DNA of 64,000 nt. Origin: Ashinkailepas kermadecensis (Eukaryota; Arthropoda; Thecostraca; Neolepadidae). The translations under genes were made by a program, and so were the position numbers. The stretch spans positions 1 to 64,000 of the forward strand of contig JAOTOM010003669.1 in NCBI GenBank assembly GCA_034440615.1, read 5' to 3'. Positions 36,180-49,299 of the stretch are shown in pieces (positions within the stretch are counted from its first letter, which is position 1; each line of letters opens with the position of its first letter). The notes below the pieces were generated by a model. The model was given only the letters and a program-made list of their open reading frames with translations. It made no database searches and had not been told where the DNA came from.

Positions 36180-37480
36180 TGAACCATCGTGTAACATTTC
36201 AAACTGGTACATGTCAAGGGCAAACTTCTGGGTCAAAGTTTAGCTTCATTTATTAGATGGCGATATTGAAGTACTATCGACCGAACGCGAGGTCCAGTTG
36301 CTATCGCTTCAATTTCAATCAAATGGGCGTGATTCGATGTGGCTTGTTATGCCGTATCAGAAAGTTAAGCAATCGATTTTTCAAGGGCAAAGGCCAAGCT
36401 GATCATCCGGTCCGCCTCAATTTTCTTTCGTTTTCGCTTAAACCCATCCAAATCTGGTATCAAGCAATAACCAGTGGTGAACACTCGAGTAACATTTCAA
36501 ACCGGGACATGTCAAGGTCAAAGGTTTGATCGAGTTGTTCGATGACGTCGCGTTTCGTCGCTATGGCTTCAATTTGCAGAAAATGGGTATCATTCGACGT
36601 CGCTTGTTGTGCGGTATCAGAAAGTTGATAATTCGAAATCATCTCGAAGGTTCAAAATTCAAGCTGATTTCTTCGGTCGCCTCATTTTTTTTTGGGGGGG
36701 GGGGGGGGTTCACCCGAGCCTACTCAGATATACTATCAAGCGATATCCCATGGTGAGCCGTCGAGTAACATTTTGAAACCGGGATATATCAAGGTCAAAC
36801 CTCAAGGTCAAAGTCTAGTTTGAATTTTTCGAAGTCCTTGAGGTTCGTCGCTATGGGTTCAATTTGCATCAAGTGGGTGTTATTTGACGCGGCTTGTGCC
36901 GTATTATGCTGTTACCAAATCGAACTAATTTCGAAGGTGAAAGGTCAAACCGATTTCTTTGGTCGCCTCGTATTTTTTCGTCGCCCAAACCTACCCACAT
37001 CTGGTATCAAGCAATAACACCTGGTGCACCTCGAGTAACATTTCAAACTGGAACATGTAAATTTCAAACCACAAGATCGAAGGATAGCTTAAATTGCTCG
37101 AAGTCCTCATGCCTCGTCGCTATGTCTTCAATTTTCATAAAGTGGGAGTCATTCGACGTACCCTGAGATACTCTAGAAAACTATTCAGAAATCACGTTAA
37201 TTTTCAAAGTCAATGGTCGAGCTCATTTCGAGCGTTTCTTCGTTTTCTCCCAAAGCTACCCATGTTTGGCATCAAGAGATAGCCCATGGGCAATCCTCGA
37301 GCAACATTTCAACCCGGGACATGTCCGGTCAAGCATCAAGGTAAAAGGTTAGTTTTTTTGTTGAAAGTCCGCGTTTCGTCGCTATGGCTTCAATTTGCAT
37401 TATGTGGGTGTCATTCGACTTGGCTTGCCGTACAGTATCAGAATGTTGAGATATCTAAATAATTTCACAGGTGTCGAAGG
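36180..37480 (+). repeat. Satellite, ~280-bp unit, about 5 copies
   Basis: Units begin near 36181, 36478, 36753, 37025 and 37290 with TCGAGTAACATTTCAAACCG. Each contains GTCGCTATGGCTTCAATTTG, a GCCGTATCAGAAAGTT block and TCTGGTATCAAGCAATA. Copies are 75-85% alike by eye. Several hold TCAAGGTCA. Confidence 0.9.
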
Positions 37481-38151
37481 TACAGTGTGTGTAGAATGAT
37501 TGAGTGTAATTGGAATAGGAAGATCAAACCTGTTTTTGTTTGCGCCGTTGTGATAGCGGGCACTCATATCCTATATGACTAGCAGCTCCCCGCAGAAATC
37601 CGTCATAACCTGCTAGGACGGCGCTCTCATCACTGGTTTTTAATTTACACCGCCCCATTGCTGTTCCGGATATATAAAATATAGATATTTTTCAAATTGT
37701 CAGCTTTCCTCTTAATTGTTCAACGGAAGTGTCAAATTTGGAAGAAGCCACACGTGAATACACACAATTTTATAACCAGCCTGAGCTCATAACCACGAGA
37801 GAGCAATGTTGTAATCAGGGGTGGATCCAGGAATTGTCATGGGGGGCACTTGTCTGTAGGGGCGCCATTTCTTTGGAGCGGCGCCAATGCGAAAGCACCT
37901 GGAGGGGCACCTCCGGCTGCAAAATTCGACGGGGCGGGATGCACTCGACCCTTCCCGAAGGGGTGACTTTCCTTCAAATGGGGTGCTTTTTCATTCACGA
38001 CAATTTGTTTCAGCCTCCGGCTGAAAAATTAGAGCGGGTCACCCCTTTAAAAACACTGGAACCTTTTCAGAGGGACGCCTTTTCTCGGACTGAGAGTCGC
38101 CACCTTCCACGTGGGGGGGGGCACATGCCCTTAGTGCCATATCCTTTATCC
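37481..38151. other. No gene seen; hAT-like terminus near 37817
   Basis: CAGGGGTGGATCCAGG at 37817 looks like a hAT-type end, followed by sequence rich in GGGGGCAC/GGGGCGCC. The other end was not found. Confidence 0.35.
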
Positions 38152-38314
38152 GGGGACGAGTGGTCTAGGGGTAAGATGCTCGTCTCACAATCGAAAGGTT
38201 GTGGGTTCGAGTCTCACCTGTCGCTACTCTTCGCCCGCGACCAATCTGCGTGAGAGATTGGCGACGCTACATGACTCAACGGTCGACGTGTCGTAAAACC
38301 AATAACCAACCAAC
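38152..38314 (+). mobile_element. tRNA-derived SINE (Val-CAC-like head), copy 2
   Basis: Same element as 31603-31762 with only a few differences. Flanked by ATCCTTTATCC (38141-38151 and 38315-38325), an 11-bp duplication. Confidence 0.93.
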
Positions 38315-39113
38315 ATCCTTTATCCGTCTTAGTTGTCATTGCATCGAAATGTGTCTCCGTAAAACAGGAAAGCAGGGGCAAGGGTATGTCCATATTTACT
38401 ACAATAAAACCATCGTCAAATATTTTGTTTTTCCTGCTACAAGAGGGCAACGTTTAACATACACAGGGATGTCGACTTTTCAAAAACATTGGGCGGGGGG
38501 GCGAAGTGACAACGCACTACCCTCCACCAACCAAAAACTCATCGGATTTCGCGCACTATACCTTCGGATCTCAGAAGTTCTTAGTTTTTATTCGACGATG
38601 TGTATGTTTATGTTTATTCAGCATCCTCACCAACGGGGGAAAATCGTCCAATAACTGGTGAAGTCACATAATTAAAAGAGCAGTGCACAGTACATGTCAA
38701 CATAACAACTCCGAGTAATAGCATGCGACTGCAGTGCCATACAGTGGGCTCGGATCTATCGTCACCGTCACCGTTACCCTCCTCACTCCACACACCAACA
38801 AACACACACCGGCTTAAATAAAACTACTTCAGCGATCAGATGCAGGCTAAAACACACCGGCCGTGATGGAGCATCAGAGCACCGCAGTCCTGAACTGTGA
38901 CGACGATGGGTGAAAGTATTTCCTTGGTGCCTAACATTAGGGAGGGGCGAAGCCAAAGTTGTGGTGGGGCGAGTTCAGGGTCGGGGAAGGGGCACAGCTT
39001 TCACAAAAGCAGAGAAATCGAAAGCAATGTCCTCTGATTAATCATGTGCATTGATGCAGTCATCGTCTCGCCTAGTCTAGTCAGTCACCACACACGGCAC
39101 CAAGTAAATTAAA

Positions 39114-39626
39114 ATGCACAAGGGAGCACAGGCATCAATCGGCGCAATCGTTCTATTATTTGCTTTTCTACAACAGTTGAAAACTCCGTCCGTACCCAAT
39201 GGCGCAGCCAAGACCAAAAATAGGACACTAGGTACATGCCTCTCCAGTAACGGCCAAGGAGTCCGAAAAGGTCATCCCAGGAGATTCCCAGAAGGCCCAT
39301 CCGATGGTTTTGAAATGGATATGTCCGCTGGAATGGTTTCTTTGCTAGAGTCGGAAATAAATATGTACAAAACTTCGCAAAGTGGGAATAATGGCAGAAA
39401 TCAAAACAGTTTTCAAATCGGCGGAATTGGTATGGTCCCCGCCCCGGTGTGTCCCAACAGGAGCATTTTTGCTGCAACCCTGTTAGTTCTTGTAATCCTT
39501 GGCCCGATCGTATTTGCCTTCTTCACCTTAATGGCCAATTTCATTTCTACTTCCCTTGAAATTGACTTCGGACGGATCAAGAAGGATAATAATCCAAAAT
39601 CTTCAAAATGCCGTCATTTGCAGTAG
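39114..39626 (+). pseudogene. Second conserved ORF of the B module, copy 2 (longest version)
   Basis: A 170-codon frame containing PSDGFEMDMSAGMVSLLESE. A hydrophobic 27-residue segment follows (FAATLLVLVILGPIVFAFFT plus LMANFI), then LEIDFGRIKKDNNPKSSKCR. Copies 1 and 3 carry ~60 extra bases inside the membrane segment and lose the frame. Unknown family; membrane protein or decayed fragment. Confidence 0.35.
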
Positions 39627-40138
39627 TTGCAGCGTAGCAACACCAAACTCTGAGCTGAGTTCTTTCATCAAATCAAACAACTCTGCTTTCCGGAAATTTT
39701 AATTTAGGTCAAGGTTACTAAACTGAGATCCGGTCAAGTTATCTCGTCTTATCGTAGTAAGGGGAACACTTTTCGTGCAAAACATGATATAAGAACGATG
39801 TAGACATCCTGTTTTCAAATATATGACAAGCTCAATGGCGTTAGGTCAGGTCAAACATCATGTATATTCAACACTGTGGTCTTGTGTGTGTACTTGGATT
39901 TTTGTGCGCGTCAGCTGCTTCGGTGATATTGCGCACGCACTGTCGTCTTATGCCCAATGCTACTGTTCCTTGTGAAATGAAATTTCAATTCGGTTTCAGA
40001 GTAAGTAAGTAGTACAACATGATATTGGGTGGGCAACAAAAGACCTAGATGACCCGACTTTGTGTGACCGGACCTTATTTGTTTCTGTTCCGGGGGCAAG
40101 TAAGAGGTTAAAAATGTCGGACAGTAGGAACAAATGGC

Positions 40139-40365
40139 AGACGTAAGAGGAGTGTTCATATAGGTGCGAGGGACACGAATAAGGCCACGGGGTGCCGCAC
40201 CCAGAAGCATTTCTGGCCGCGCCGCTTTCAGTACCTGTAATCATTACCCTCGTGGAGGTCAGGTCAGTCTCGCTGCTGGGAGAATATGCTTTTCTGATGG
40301 CATCAATATCCATTGATCGAAAAGTGCAACAAGAGCAGCGGTGTCTCAAGTCGATTAAATGGCTG
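40139..40365 (+). pseudogene. First hydrophobic ORF of the B module, copy 2 (frameshifted)
   Basis: Pieces VPVIITLVEVRSVSLLGEYA and FLMASISIDRKVQQEQ align with copies 1 and 3, but a stop (TAG near 40166) and frame changes break it. Confidence 0.35.
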
Positions 40366-43300
40366 TGACGAATTGGCAAATATTAATACACTGGTGATAT
40401 GGGTACCTACTGATGGTAAGGTGAACGGTAGGATGCGAGGAAAGACGACGAATGCACAGAAAACTGCGAGGAAAGATGATGCAAAGCCGTAACTTATCCC
40501 ACACCGTTTACTGTGACAGGCCAGGGCCGTGGAGTACGCACTGTCCACCACGGTTGAATGTATACTTTGTAATCCTGGATGAGGAGAGGACAATTTCTGA
40601 GTGATGAAATACCGAAAGGATATTTTCATTCAAACCTGTGACATCAGAACATCACTGCAGTTTCCGGTGAATCTGGAACACTTTACCACAGGGCAATTAA
40701 TTGCTGAACAACACCATTAAACGTCCAAATGGAAAACACGGAGGATAATTTTGTGAAGAGGACAATGCTATGGATCGAAAAAAATCCAGGAAAAGCCCGT
40801 TTTCTCCGACCCTGAAGTCCACTATGGCGGACCAGGGCCGCGGAGCGCACCGTCTACTGTGGCGGACGAGAGCTGAGGAGCACACCGTCCACTGTGGTGG
40901 ACCGTAGCCGTGGAGCACACCTTCTATGACGGACCAGGGCCGCGAAGCGCACCGTCCACTGTGGCGGACCGGGGCCGCGCAGTACACCGTCCACTGCGGC
41001 GGACCGGGGCCATCAGCAGGCAAAATTATATCATGCCATGGCGGTGGCGTACCTGGGGTTTGCGCCAGAGGAGGGAAAACTGATTTGTAAGGGTTCCACC
41101 GACCCCAATTTTTTAAAGTCCCAGGATTTACACCATTTTTTTAAATTAATCCTTTTTCATTTCATTTTTAAAGAATAATTAGTGACCAACTTAACTGTCC
41201 TGTGGAGGGGGACAAATCTGCCACCATCATTTCTGAATCACCGGATTTCAACACTAACTCCCCACCCTGTTCAAAGGTTATTATTTTGATATCCCTTGAT
41301 AAGTCACCTCACACTGCTGAAATTACACCTGTACAAATCACTCAAAAATGTAAAATTTTCCGATTTCAGGCATTCCAGTTAATCACGCCCTGTCGCCAAA
41401 ACACCAATAGTCACGCACATGTACACCCGTATTGCGCACTCGGCGCATTCGCCACACACACTACGTGCGCTTCTCCAGTTTCTGCTAGGCCTCCCACGTT
41501 TTGCTAATTGCTGTCACATGATAGTCTTGTGCCATATTTGACATGTGGAATGACTGGTATGGCGGCTCGCTTGGAAAATTCGCTGAATTCAATTCGATGT
41601 ATAGGTTTTCTTCTTCCCACATTTTCTGGTGGTTAAGAAATTCGGAGACACCGAGCTTTGATGCACCATGTCATCTCTTTGGTTAAATATGCTCCCAGAT
41701 TGTCTAACGAGCTGAGACCCTAGCTAGGTGTTCGCTTTTTTTTACCCGTTGCGTTTTTCTTCGTCTACGGATGTGTTTTAGAGCTCCATCCAATGTTTGT
41801 TAAGGGCCCGGCACATATTTGAGACCCGGTTATTTTTTTAGAGCTTTGTTGCTGTTTTGTAGGCCGATAATATTTTTGAGGTTAGGTTAGGTACGTTTTC
41901 GAAGACGCCGATGTATTTATTTGGTGCCCGGTCTTTTTGTTCCTTTTTATACGACCAATTCGCTTTTTTTCGGGGCCCCAGCCATATTTTAAGGCCCTGC
42001 CGCTTTTTCCGAAACTCTGTACGCTTTGGAGGGCCCGTTGTGCTCTGAGGGTTCCGCTGTGTTTATTTGAGGCTCCTTATCTCACATTTGTGGGACCCCA
42101 GTACAACCTTGGTTGCTCCGATATAATTTATCGGGGTCCCGGCGCGACTTTTCGGGCCCAGGTGCGTAGTTCCTAGGGACCTGGAGCAGTTTTCTGGGTT
42201 CGACGCAATTTTTCGTGACTTCTGAATTATTTAAAGTCCGAGTCCCGGTCTGATATTTCGGGCACCGGGCTCTATGTTTTTGTGTCTCACCGCGATTTTT
42301 CGAGCTCCGGTCCGCTTTTTTGGGGGCCGTACGCAATTTTTGAAGCCATCTGGGGGCATGTTTGGAGCTCTGGAGAGATTTTCCCTGACTCGGACATATA
42401 TTTTTTAGGAATTTCCCCTTATTTTAGAGGGCACCGGCTTAATTTTTATCGAGTTCAGATGTGATTTTGGGGCCACGCTGTTCTTGCAGAGGGGAATTTG
42501 TGATGCCCCGATCCAAATTTTTGGGACTACCGACGGAATTCTGGGTCCATAACGCGATATTTGGGGGTCTCGTCGCGATTTCTTCGGGCGTGTTGTAATT
42601 AGCTGGGGCCCAGCGTGATTTTGGTGGACCCCGGTGCAAATTTTCGAGGGCCCGGTGAAAGTTTTATGGTGCCCGCTGTATTCACTTGGAGCCCGCTACG
42701 CGAATTCTGGGCCCGACGCGAATTTATGGGGCCCAGCGCGATTTTTGGAGACCCGGTGCGATTCTTGGGAGCCTACCCCTTCAATATGGGGGGGGGGGGC
42801 GTGGGGCAGTTTTCCCTTTGGTACGCCACTGCGGCTGCTCAACGTGTTTTTTTTTTGCAGTTGGCACCATCGAGAGTAGAAAGGCCCTTCGGATAATTTT
42901 CGTTCGAGACCTATTCTGAATTTTCTGGTGTTCTGGTCGATGCGACGGAGTCCCCTTGCGATTTTTTTGGTCAGGTCTATTTTTTGTAAGCTCCCTGCAG
43001 GATATTTTTCGACCCCGGTACGATTCTTCAGGCTGCCGGTGCGTTGTTTTTTTCAGGTGCCCCAACAGGGTATCGGACGACGATGTCCGACGACTTCTTA
43101 CTTTGTGGATCATTGACGCAATTTGTATGTCCTCAGAGTGACATTCCGGGTATTTATTGGTTCTTGGGAAGCCAGCTGCGACTTGTGGGGCTCCGACGCG
43201 ACGTTTTGGGCCCCGGTGAGACTTTCAAGAGAAGCGGCGTTATTTTTGTGGTCGAAATGCGATTTTTTGGGGGGCCCCGTGGTCACTTGTTGGGATCCCT

Positions 43301-43449
43301 TACGCGGGTTTTAGTGGCTACGACACGTTTTTGGGGGCCCAACACGTTTTGTGGGATTTTGGAGCCATTGTTTGGATCCAACTTTACAGCATGGCTGTAC
43401 GGTGATTGTGAAATCGGGCCCAGCACATACGACATAAAGCTAGATGTTC

Positions 43450-44640
43450 ATAGGCAGTGATAAGGAGTAGAAATTGCTAATTTTGGCGGAACATTTTGTG
43501 GTAAATTTGCAGGTAAATGCTTGCTTTTCAGGTTGTGAGCAAAATAATGCCAAAAAGGGGCTTTGAGTTAGGTAACATTCCACACAAAAAATTATGAAAG
43601 CAAACATAACCTAATCTAACCTAGCCTAACCTACCTTTGGAGAAAACAATCCAAAAATCAAAATTATAAAAATGTCAAGCAATTTATTTTCTGAAAATTC
43701 TCGAAATTAAAAAAACCTAACCCTGCCTAACCTAACGTAAGCTGCTTCTGAAGAAAGCAATTCCTTTTTTGATAATTTTTGTGATTTTTTATGAAATTTT
43801 TCGGTATTATTGTGGTTTAAGGTGGTAACAAGAACACTTTTTTACACGCATTTTCCTCCATAAAGTAAACAAATGTGTTAGGTTTGGTCAGTTTGTTTTT
43901 TAAGGACAAAAATTGTCAATTTTTTATAACATTTTTTTTTCATTTGCACAGAAAATAAGTGATCCCATCATCTTAGTCACCTTCATCAACATGGTATTCT
44001 GAAGAGCAATTAAAAACACACCTTATACTGCAAATTTACCCATTTTGTCCGCAAAATATCATTTTTAACAATGGCAAATCTCAAAACCAGACATTGAAAA
44101 AGAAGTGGCTGAAATCCAAGGATTTTCTTTTGGGGGGGGGGGGGTGCCACCACCCTATCTGGTCCAAACTTCCCGCGTTCCTGGTTCCCCCCTCCAATTT
44201 CGAAACTGTTGATACACCCATGACCACCGTCACCACTATCTCCACATGAACCACCATAATCTGGTTATTACACATTGATGAGCATCACGCTTACCAAGTG
44301 ACTCATCGCGTTCTGCTTATATATATATGTATGTGTGCGCGCGCGCCCGCGCGTGCGTGCGTGCGTGCGTGTGTGCGTGTGTGTATACCTTCACTGCATC
44401 ACCCTTTGGGTTATCCATGATATAAATATTTTGACGATATTTACATCACGCTTCCGACATATGCATGATTCAGCAAATAAAGCTTCATACCATACCATAC
44501 CATACTAAACTTCATACCATACTAAACTTTTTGCTGTAGTAAGCTGAGCTTGAGTGTGTGATTCATTTAGTCAGGTTTAACCAGGGGTAGGTGGCACTGC
44601 CGCCCATCCCTGGCTAAGCTTCAGTGGAGCGAAAATGAAG
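43450..44640. repeat. Family F copy, CCTAA runs, G-run and TGCG microsatellite
   Basis: 43450-44100 matches 54030-55240 (TTTAAGGTGGTAACAAG, CATTTTCCTCCATA). It has TTAA at 43817, the empty target of the 54088-54600 MITE. 44323-44390 is a TATA/GCGC/TGCG microsatellite. No gene seen. Confidence 0.6.
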
Positions 44641-44912
44641 CCTTGCAAAACCTGGAGTACAAACTGCAAAAGTGGCCCAGCGTCTGGAACGGTTGGGTCC
44701 AGGTTGGGTCAGTGGGATCCTGTGGTGGCCAGTTTTGTCAGCGTCGATCTATACTGGCCAGAGTTCTGTAACGGTCCGCAGCCGGTAGCTGGTGAGCTGT
44801 CTCAGCCCGTGGTAACTGGCAAGATACTTGGTCGGAAGCGGTTTATAACGATCGGCTGCTTGTAACGTTCGGTAAGTTCATCGTTCTCTAACGGTCGATA
44901 ATGGTTCGCAAG
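44640..44912 (+). repeat. GC-rich ~22-bp satellite array (E), left part
   Basis: Degenerate units with TAACGGTCGG/TAACGTTCGG cores. The same array resumes at 60586 on the far side of the 15.7-kb element. Last 8 bases are TTCGCAAG. Confidence 0.7.
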
Positions 44913-45238
44913 CAGGGGCGTCGATTTGTATCCTTTTGTGGGGGCCAGGGCCCCACCAATGTTGATCTTGCCCCCCCCCCCCCCAATGTTGATTTCCCCC
45001 CAATAATCTATGCTATTTTCATGCTGATAAAAAAGTTGAAGGAAAAAAGAAGAAAAACACCATGCTAGGTACATAGAAAATGTAGTTGATGTTAACCAGC
45101 ACATTTTGTACTGAAAAGAAACTGATTTGGTTTAGATAGTGGACTGACTCTCCACCTTTTGCAACAAAATTCAAAATGGTGTGCAAAAAAAAACAAAATA
45201 GCTGGATTTCCCTCCACTGTGGAAGGACAACTTACATC

Positions 45239-45300
45239 GTTAGTTAGTTAGTTATTTGGGCTTTAGGGCGCTTCGACCAATTTTGATCATTCGCGCCCAG
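45239..45300 (-). mobile_element. Minimal LINE/SINE 3' hairpin-tail insertion (62 bp)
   Basis: Minus strand: GGGCGC...GCGCCC hairpin then AAGCCCAAATAACTAACTAA. Flanked by a perfect 13-bp GACAACTTACATC duplication (15 bp if AG is counted), at 45226-45238 and 45301-45313. Confidence 0.9.
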
Positions 45301-45424
45301 GACAACTTACATCATAAAATGTTGAGATTAGCTGATGATATAGAAAGCTGATGATATACAAACGATAATTATCTTCAACAGCCCACTCATCACACTATCA
45401 GCTTGATATTTACCTGGTACCTAG

Positions 45425-46034
45425 GTACATGCTGCAGAAAGACTTAGAGGAGCTGGTGAAGTGGTCCGAAAAATGGCAAATGAAATTTAATTTTGATAAG
45501 TGCAAAATCATGCATGTAGGTAGGCAGCATATCAAGGCTCCGTACTTGATGGGTGGCCAAGTACTATCAGTGACTCAGCAGGAGAAGGACTTAGGTGTTA
45601 TTTTGAACATAAAATTGGGGGCAAAGAAGCCAGGAAGAAGGCACTAAGAATGCTTGGGGCAATAAATAGGAATGTATCATACAAAAGTGAGGAAGTCATC
45701 AGGAAGCTTTACTGTGCATATGTCAGGCCACATTTGGAATACTGTGTCCAAGCTTGGTCCCCTAGTTATGAAAAAGATTGTTGGAATTTAGAGAGTACAA
45801 AAGAGGGCAACAAAAATGGTTAATGGTATTGGTATAGGCAACCTGGCATATGAGGAAAGATTGAATAAATTTAATATGTTTTCACTTAGATATAGAAGGC
45901 TGAGAGATCTCATCGAGGTCTTTAAATTTGTTCATGGTCAGGAACAGGGATATCTCAGGGAAATATTTGAACTTAACAGAAATGATGCTATAGAGGTCAG
46001 CTATGGCTCACATCACTTCCAAAGCAAACCTTAA
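45425..46034 (+). pseudogene. CR1-like LINE ORF2 3' fragment
   Basis: LQKDLEELVKWSEKWQMKFN, then FDKCKIMHVG and QQEKDLGVIL. A frame change leads to [20 protein letters not shown] and later NGIGIGNLAYEERLNKFNMF, ending HGQEQGYLREIFELNRNDA. It is closer to the fragment at 1453-2030 than to the 8160-11760 copy. Confidence 0.85.
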
Positions 46035-46054
46035 AAGGTACACCAAAGGGTAAT

Positions 46055-46375
46055 CTTTACCTTCGGCCGACACATACTGCCAAGGTTAGTGATTTGTAAA
46101 GAGTTGCCTATACAATGTCGCATATATTTCATGACGTCATGGCCGAAAAATTGGCTTCGGAGGATTCTGTTTTTCCGGTTAGGTTAGATTATATTATGCT
46201 ATGATACATTTGGTATATTATGCTACATTATCTTAGTCTAGGTTAGGTGGTAATCTTTACCGACACCCGACTCCTGTGACGTCACTTCCCTGACCCCTGT
46301 GACGTCACTGCTCCCCACTGTACACCTCTTTACAAATCACTAACCTTGGCAGTATGTGTCGGCCGAAAGGTAAAG
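46055..46375 (+). mobile_element. MITE family M2, copy b (intact)
   Basis: Inverted ends CTTTACCTTCGGCCGACACA and its complement, about 54 bp nearly perfect. The interior has GTTAGGTTAG-type sequence and two GTGACGTCAC palindromes. 321 bp. Confidence 0.85.
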
Positions 46376-47099
46376 ATCCCACCAAAGTTCGCCTTCAAGC
46401 CTTGGTGACGTCACAGCTTTTTCCTCATTGCAGAAATTGGCAGCATCAGGCATGTTTCAATTTTGCTGCGCATGGGGGGGAGTAATTTTTTTAAGGCGTG
46501 CTGGACCATAAAGGTCATTGGCGCCGCCTTTAAAGCGAGTACGTTACATGCCTGTCTATAAAAGCGAGTGTTTGCGATGAAGGTGCAGGCAGGTGGACAT
46601 TTACGTTAAGGGAATTTTACGTGCTAGTTTGTGTGATATTTTAGGTGCTGAAGGCGGAGGCTGGGATTTGGACATCTCCCTGATGTTTAAATGGCTTTAA
46701 TTTTACATTACTCCTGCACACAATAATTTGTGGTTTGGGTGGGGGCGGGGCTGCGCATGAAACATACCAAGTTTATGCATTGCCTGCCCATATATGTTTT
46801 GCACGTTATATGATTTGTTCTCGTCAAAATGGAGGACTACCCTGTATTTGTATTTTGCATGCTGGCGCAGCTAGGCATAGTCCGAGAGCAAGGGCGTCGC
46901 CACCGGGGGGGCAGGCGGGGCAGTCGCCCCCCCCCCCCCTGCCGTGAAACTTGGGGGGCGCCGCCCCCCTGAAATTTGAGGAGGCCCCTATCCGCAAATG
47001 CACAGCAAAAAAAGGTGAGCAAGGAGGCCGACGGGACAGAATATCATGCTGTCAATGAGGCCTCAAGACTGACGAGGCCACCAGGAAATATAATCAGGT

Positions 47100-49290
47100 C
47101 TCTATAAGAGACGTAGAACAGAGATGGGGAGGAGGCCCCCAGGACGAAAAGGAGGCCCCAAGACGTAGAACAGAGATTGGGAGGAGGCCTCCAGGACGAA
47201 AAGGAGGCCCCCCCCCCGGGACGAAAAGGAGGCCCCCAGGACGAAAAGGAGACCACATGACGAAAAGGATGCACCCGAGGACGAAAAGGAGGCCCCAAGA
47301 CGTAGAACAGAGATTGGGAGGAGGCCCCCCAGGACGAAAAGGAGGCCCCCCGGGACGAAAAGGAGGCCCCCGGGACGAAAAGGAGGCCCCAGGACGAAAG
47401 GGAGGCACCAAGACGTAGAACAGAGATTGGGAGGAGGCCCCCAGGACGAAAAGGAGGCCTCCAGGACGAAAGACGCAGTCCATGCGCCCCTACACTCCAA
47501 CAATCAACCAACCAACCCCAGGACGAAAAGGATGCACCAAAGGACGAAAAGGATGCCCCCAAGACGTAGAACAGAGATTTGGATGAGGTCCCCAGGACGA
47601 AAAGGAGGCCCCCAGGACGAAAAGGAGGCCATCAGGACGAAAAGGAGCCCCTAAGACGTAGAACAGAGATTGTGAGGTGGCCCCCAGGACGAAAAGGAGG
47701 CCCCCAGGACGAAAAGGATGCCCCAGAACGCAAAGGAAGCCCCCAATACGTAGAACAGAGATTGGGAGGAGGCCCCCAGGACTAAAAGGAGGCCCCAGGA
47801 CGAAAAGGAGGCCCCTAGAACGAAAAGGATGCACCCAAGGACGAAAAGGAGGCCCCTAAGACGTAGAACAGATAGGAAGGAAGCCCCCAGGACGAAAAGG
47901 AGGCCCCAGGACGAAAAGGAGTCCCCAGCACGAAAAGGAGGTCCTCAGGACGGAAAGGATGCCACCGAGACGGGCAAGAAGCCACCCAGGTTAGACGAAA
48001 AGGCTTCCGATGGGTGGCAGGATATTCTTAAGTTGGAAAACGAGGCCCCCAAGACGGAAGAGGATGCCCCTGCAATATAAAATTAAGACCTGATAGGGGA
48101 GACTTCTCCGGACGCAATAGGGGCCCCAAGACGGATAAGAAGGTCTCCGCAGGAATGAGAGAAGGCCACCGAGACCAGCCAGATGAGGCCCATATTCTGG
48201 AAGAGGAGGAACCTGGAAGAGAAAATCTAGGACTAGGACGCAAAAGCACCCTGCTAAGAGGATAATAAGGCTCCAGACACAGATAAGGAGGCCACCGTGA
48301 CGTGAGAGGAGGCCCCTAATTTGGAAAATGAGTCACCTAGGAGAGGGTAGGAGTCCCCAGAAATCAAGAGAGTGTTAAAAGTGGCACGGAGGCAACCAGG
48401 ATTGCAAAAGAGGCTCCAACACCGGAAAGGAGGCCCCAGAATATGAGAGGAGGCCCTAAGACGGAAAAGGAAGCCATTGGATATGAGATGAGGTTTCGGA
48501 GACGCAAAAGCAGGCCCCAAACGGGTGAGGTTCCACCGAGATAGAAAAGGATGATCCAGAGACGTGGCAGGAGGCACCTAATTCGGAAGAGAATGACACA
48601 AGATTGGAAATGAGACCCCATGATGAACGAGGAGGCCCCTAAAATAGGAGAGAAAGGCCATTGGATACGAGAGATGGCTCCCAAGCGGAAAAGAAGGCTC
48701 GAAGACGGATAAGAAGGTCCCCGGGATATAACAAGGCCACTAAGATAGGAAAGGTTGCTAGTAATTTGGCAGATGAGGCGCCTGGGAGAGAAGAGGAGTC
48801 CACCAGAAGATAAGAGACCAGCGCTAAGATGGGTAAAGATCGAATCCAGAACGCAGAGCAGGAGGCCCCCAAGACGTGAGAGGAGGCCCCTAATTTGAAA
48901 AAGAAGGCCTCTAGAAGAGAAATGAGGAACCTGCCGGACTCGAGAAGGAGTAGGTCTCCAGGACCAAATGAGGACCCGAAGACTGGAAAGAGTTCCCAGG
49001 AAATGAGAGGAGGCCCTTAAGATGGGAGTGATAGCAGGTATGGAAGGAGGTGAGGTTTCCAAAATTGAAGATCCCTCAAGACGGGTAAGGCTTTGCCAGG
49101 ATAAAGGAGGAGGCACACGAGGCGTGGCAAGAGGCCCCTAATTTGGCAGAGAATGCCCCTCGAAGATGAGAGGAAGCCCCATGCCATGTTAAAGGGGCCC
49201 CAGAATGCAAGAGGAGGCCCTCCAAGATGGGAGAGGAGGACCATTGAATATGGAGGAGGGTAGGACACACAAGGAGACATCGAAAACCGG
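47100..49290 (+). repeat. 2.2-kb minisatellite of GGAGGCCCCAGGACGAAAA units
   Basis: Units of ~20-23 bp, regular to about 47980 and increasingly degenerate to 49290. Higher-order units of about 120-150 bp are marked by AAGACGTAGAACAGAGATTG. A short SINE-tail-like scrap (AACAATCAACCAACCAACC) interrupts at 47500. Long frames on both strands are repeat artefacts. Confidence 0.93.
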
Positions 49291-49299
49291 TAAAAAGGC

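Larger units (their letters stand above)
38464..43440 (-). mobile_element. Large composite hAT-like element, copy 2 (inverted; far end not found)
   Basis: Begins CAGGGATGTCGACTTTTCAA at 38464. Module order is B (38464-40820), A (40825-41015, ~35-bp GGACCGGGGCCGCGGAGC repeats), C (41015-41690), D (41690-43440, degenerate GGGCCC repeats). This mirrors copy 3 at 56020-60585. The opposite terminus is not recognisable, so this copy may be truncated. Confidence 0.75.

Noticed and set aside
47044..49280. Pro/Arg-rich and Phe/Ser-rich frames up to 250 codons
   Set aside because: Open in several frames on both strands, entirely within a 20-23-bp tandem repeat.
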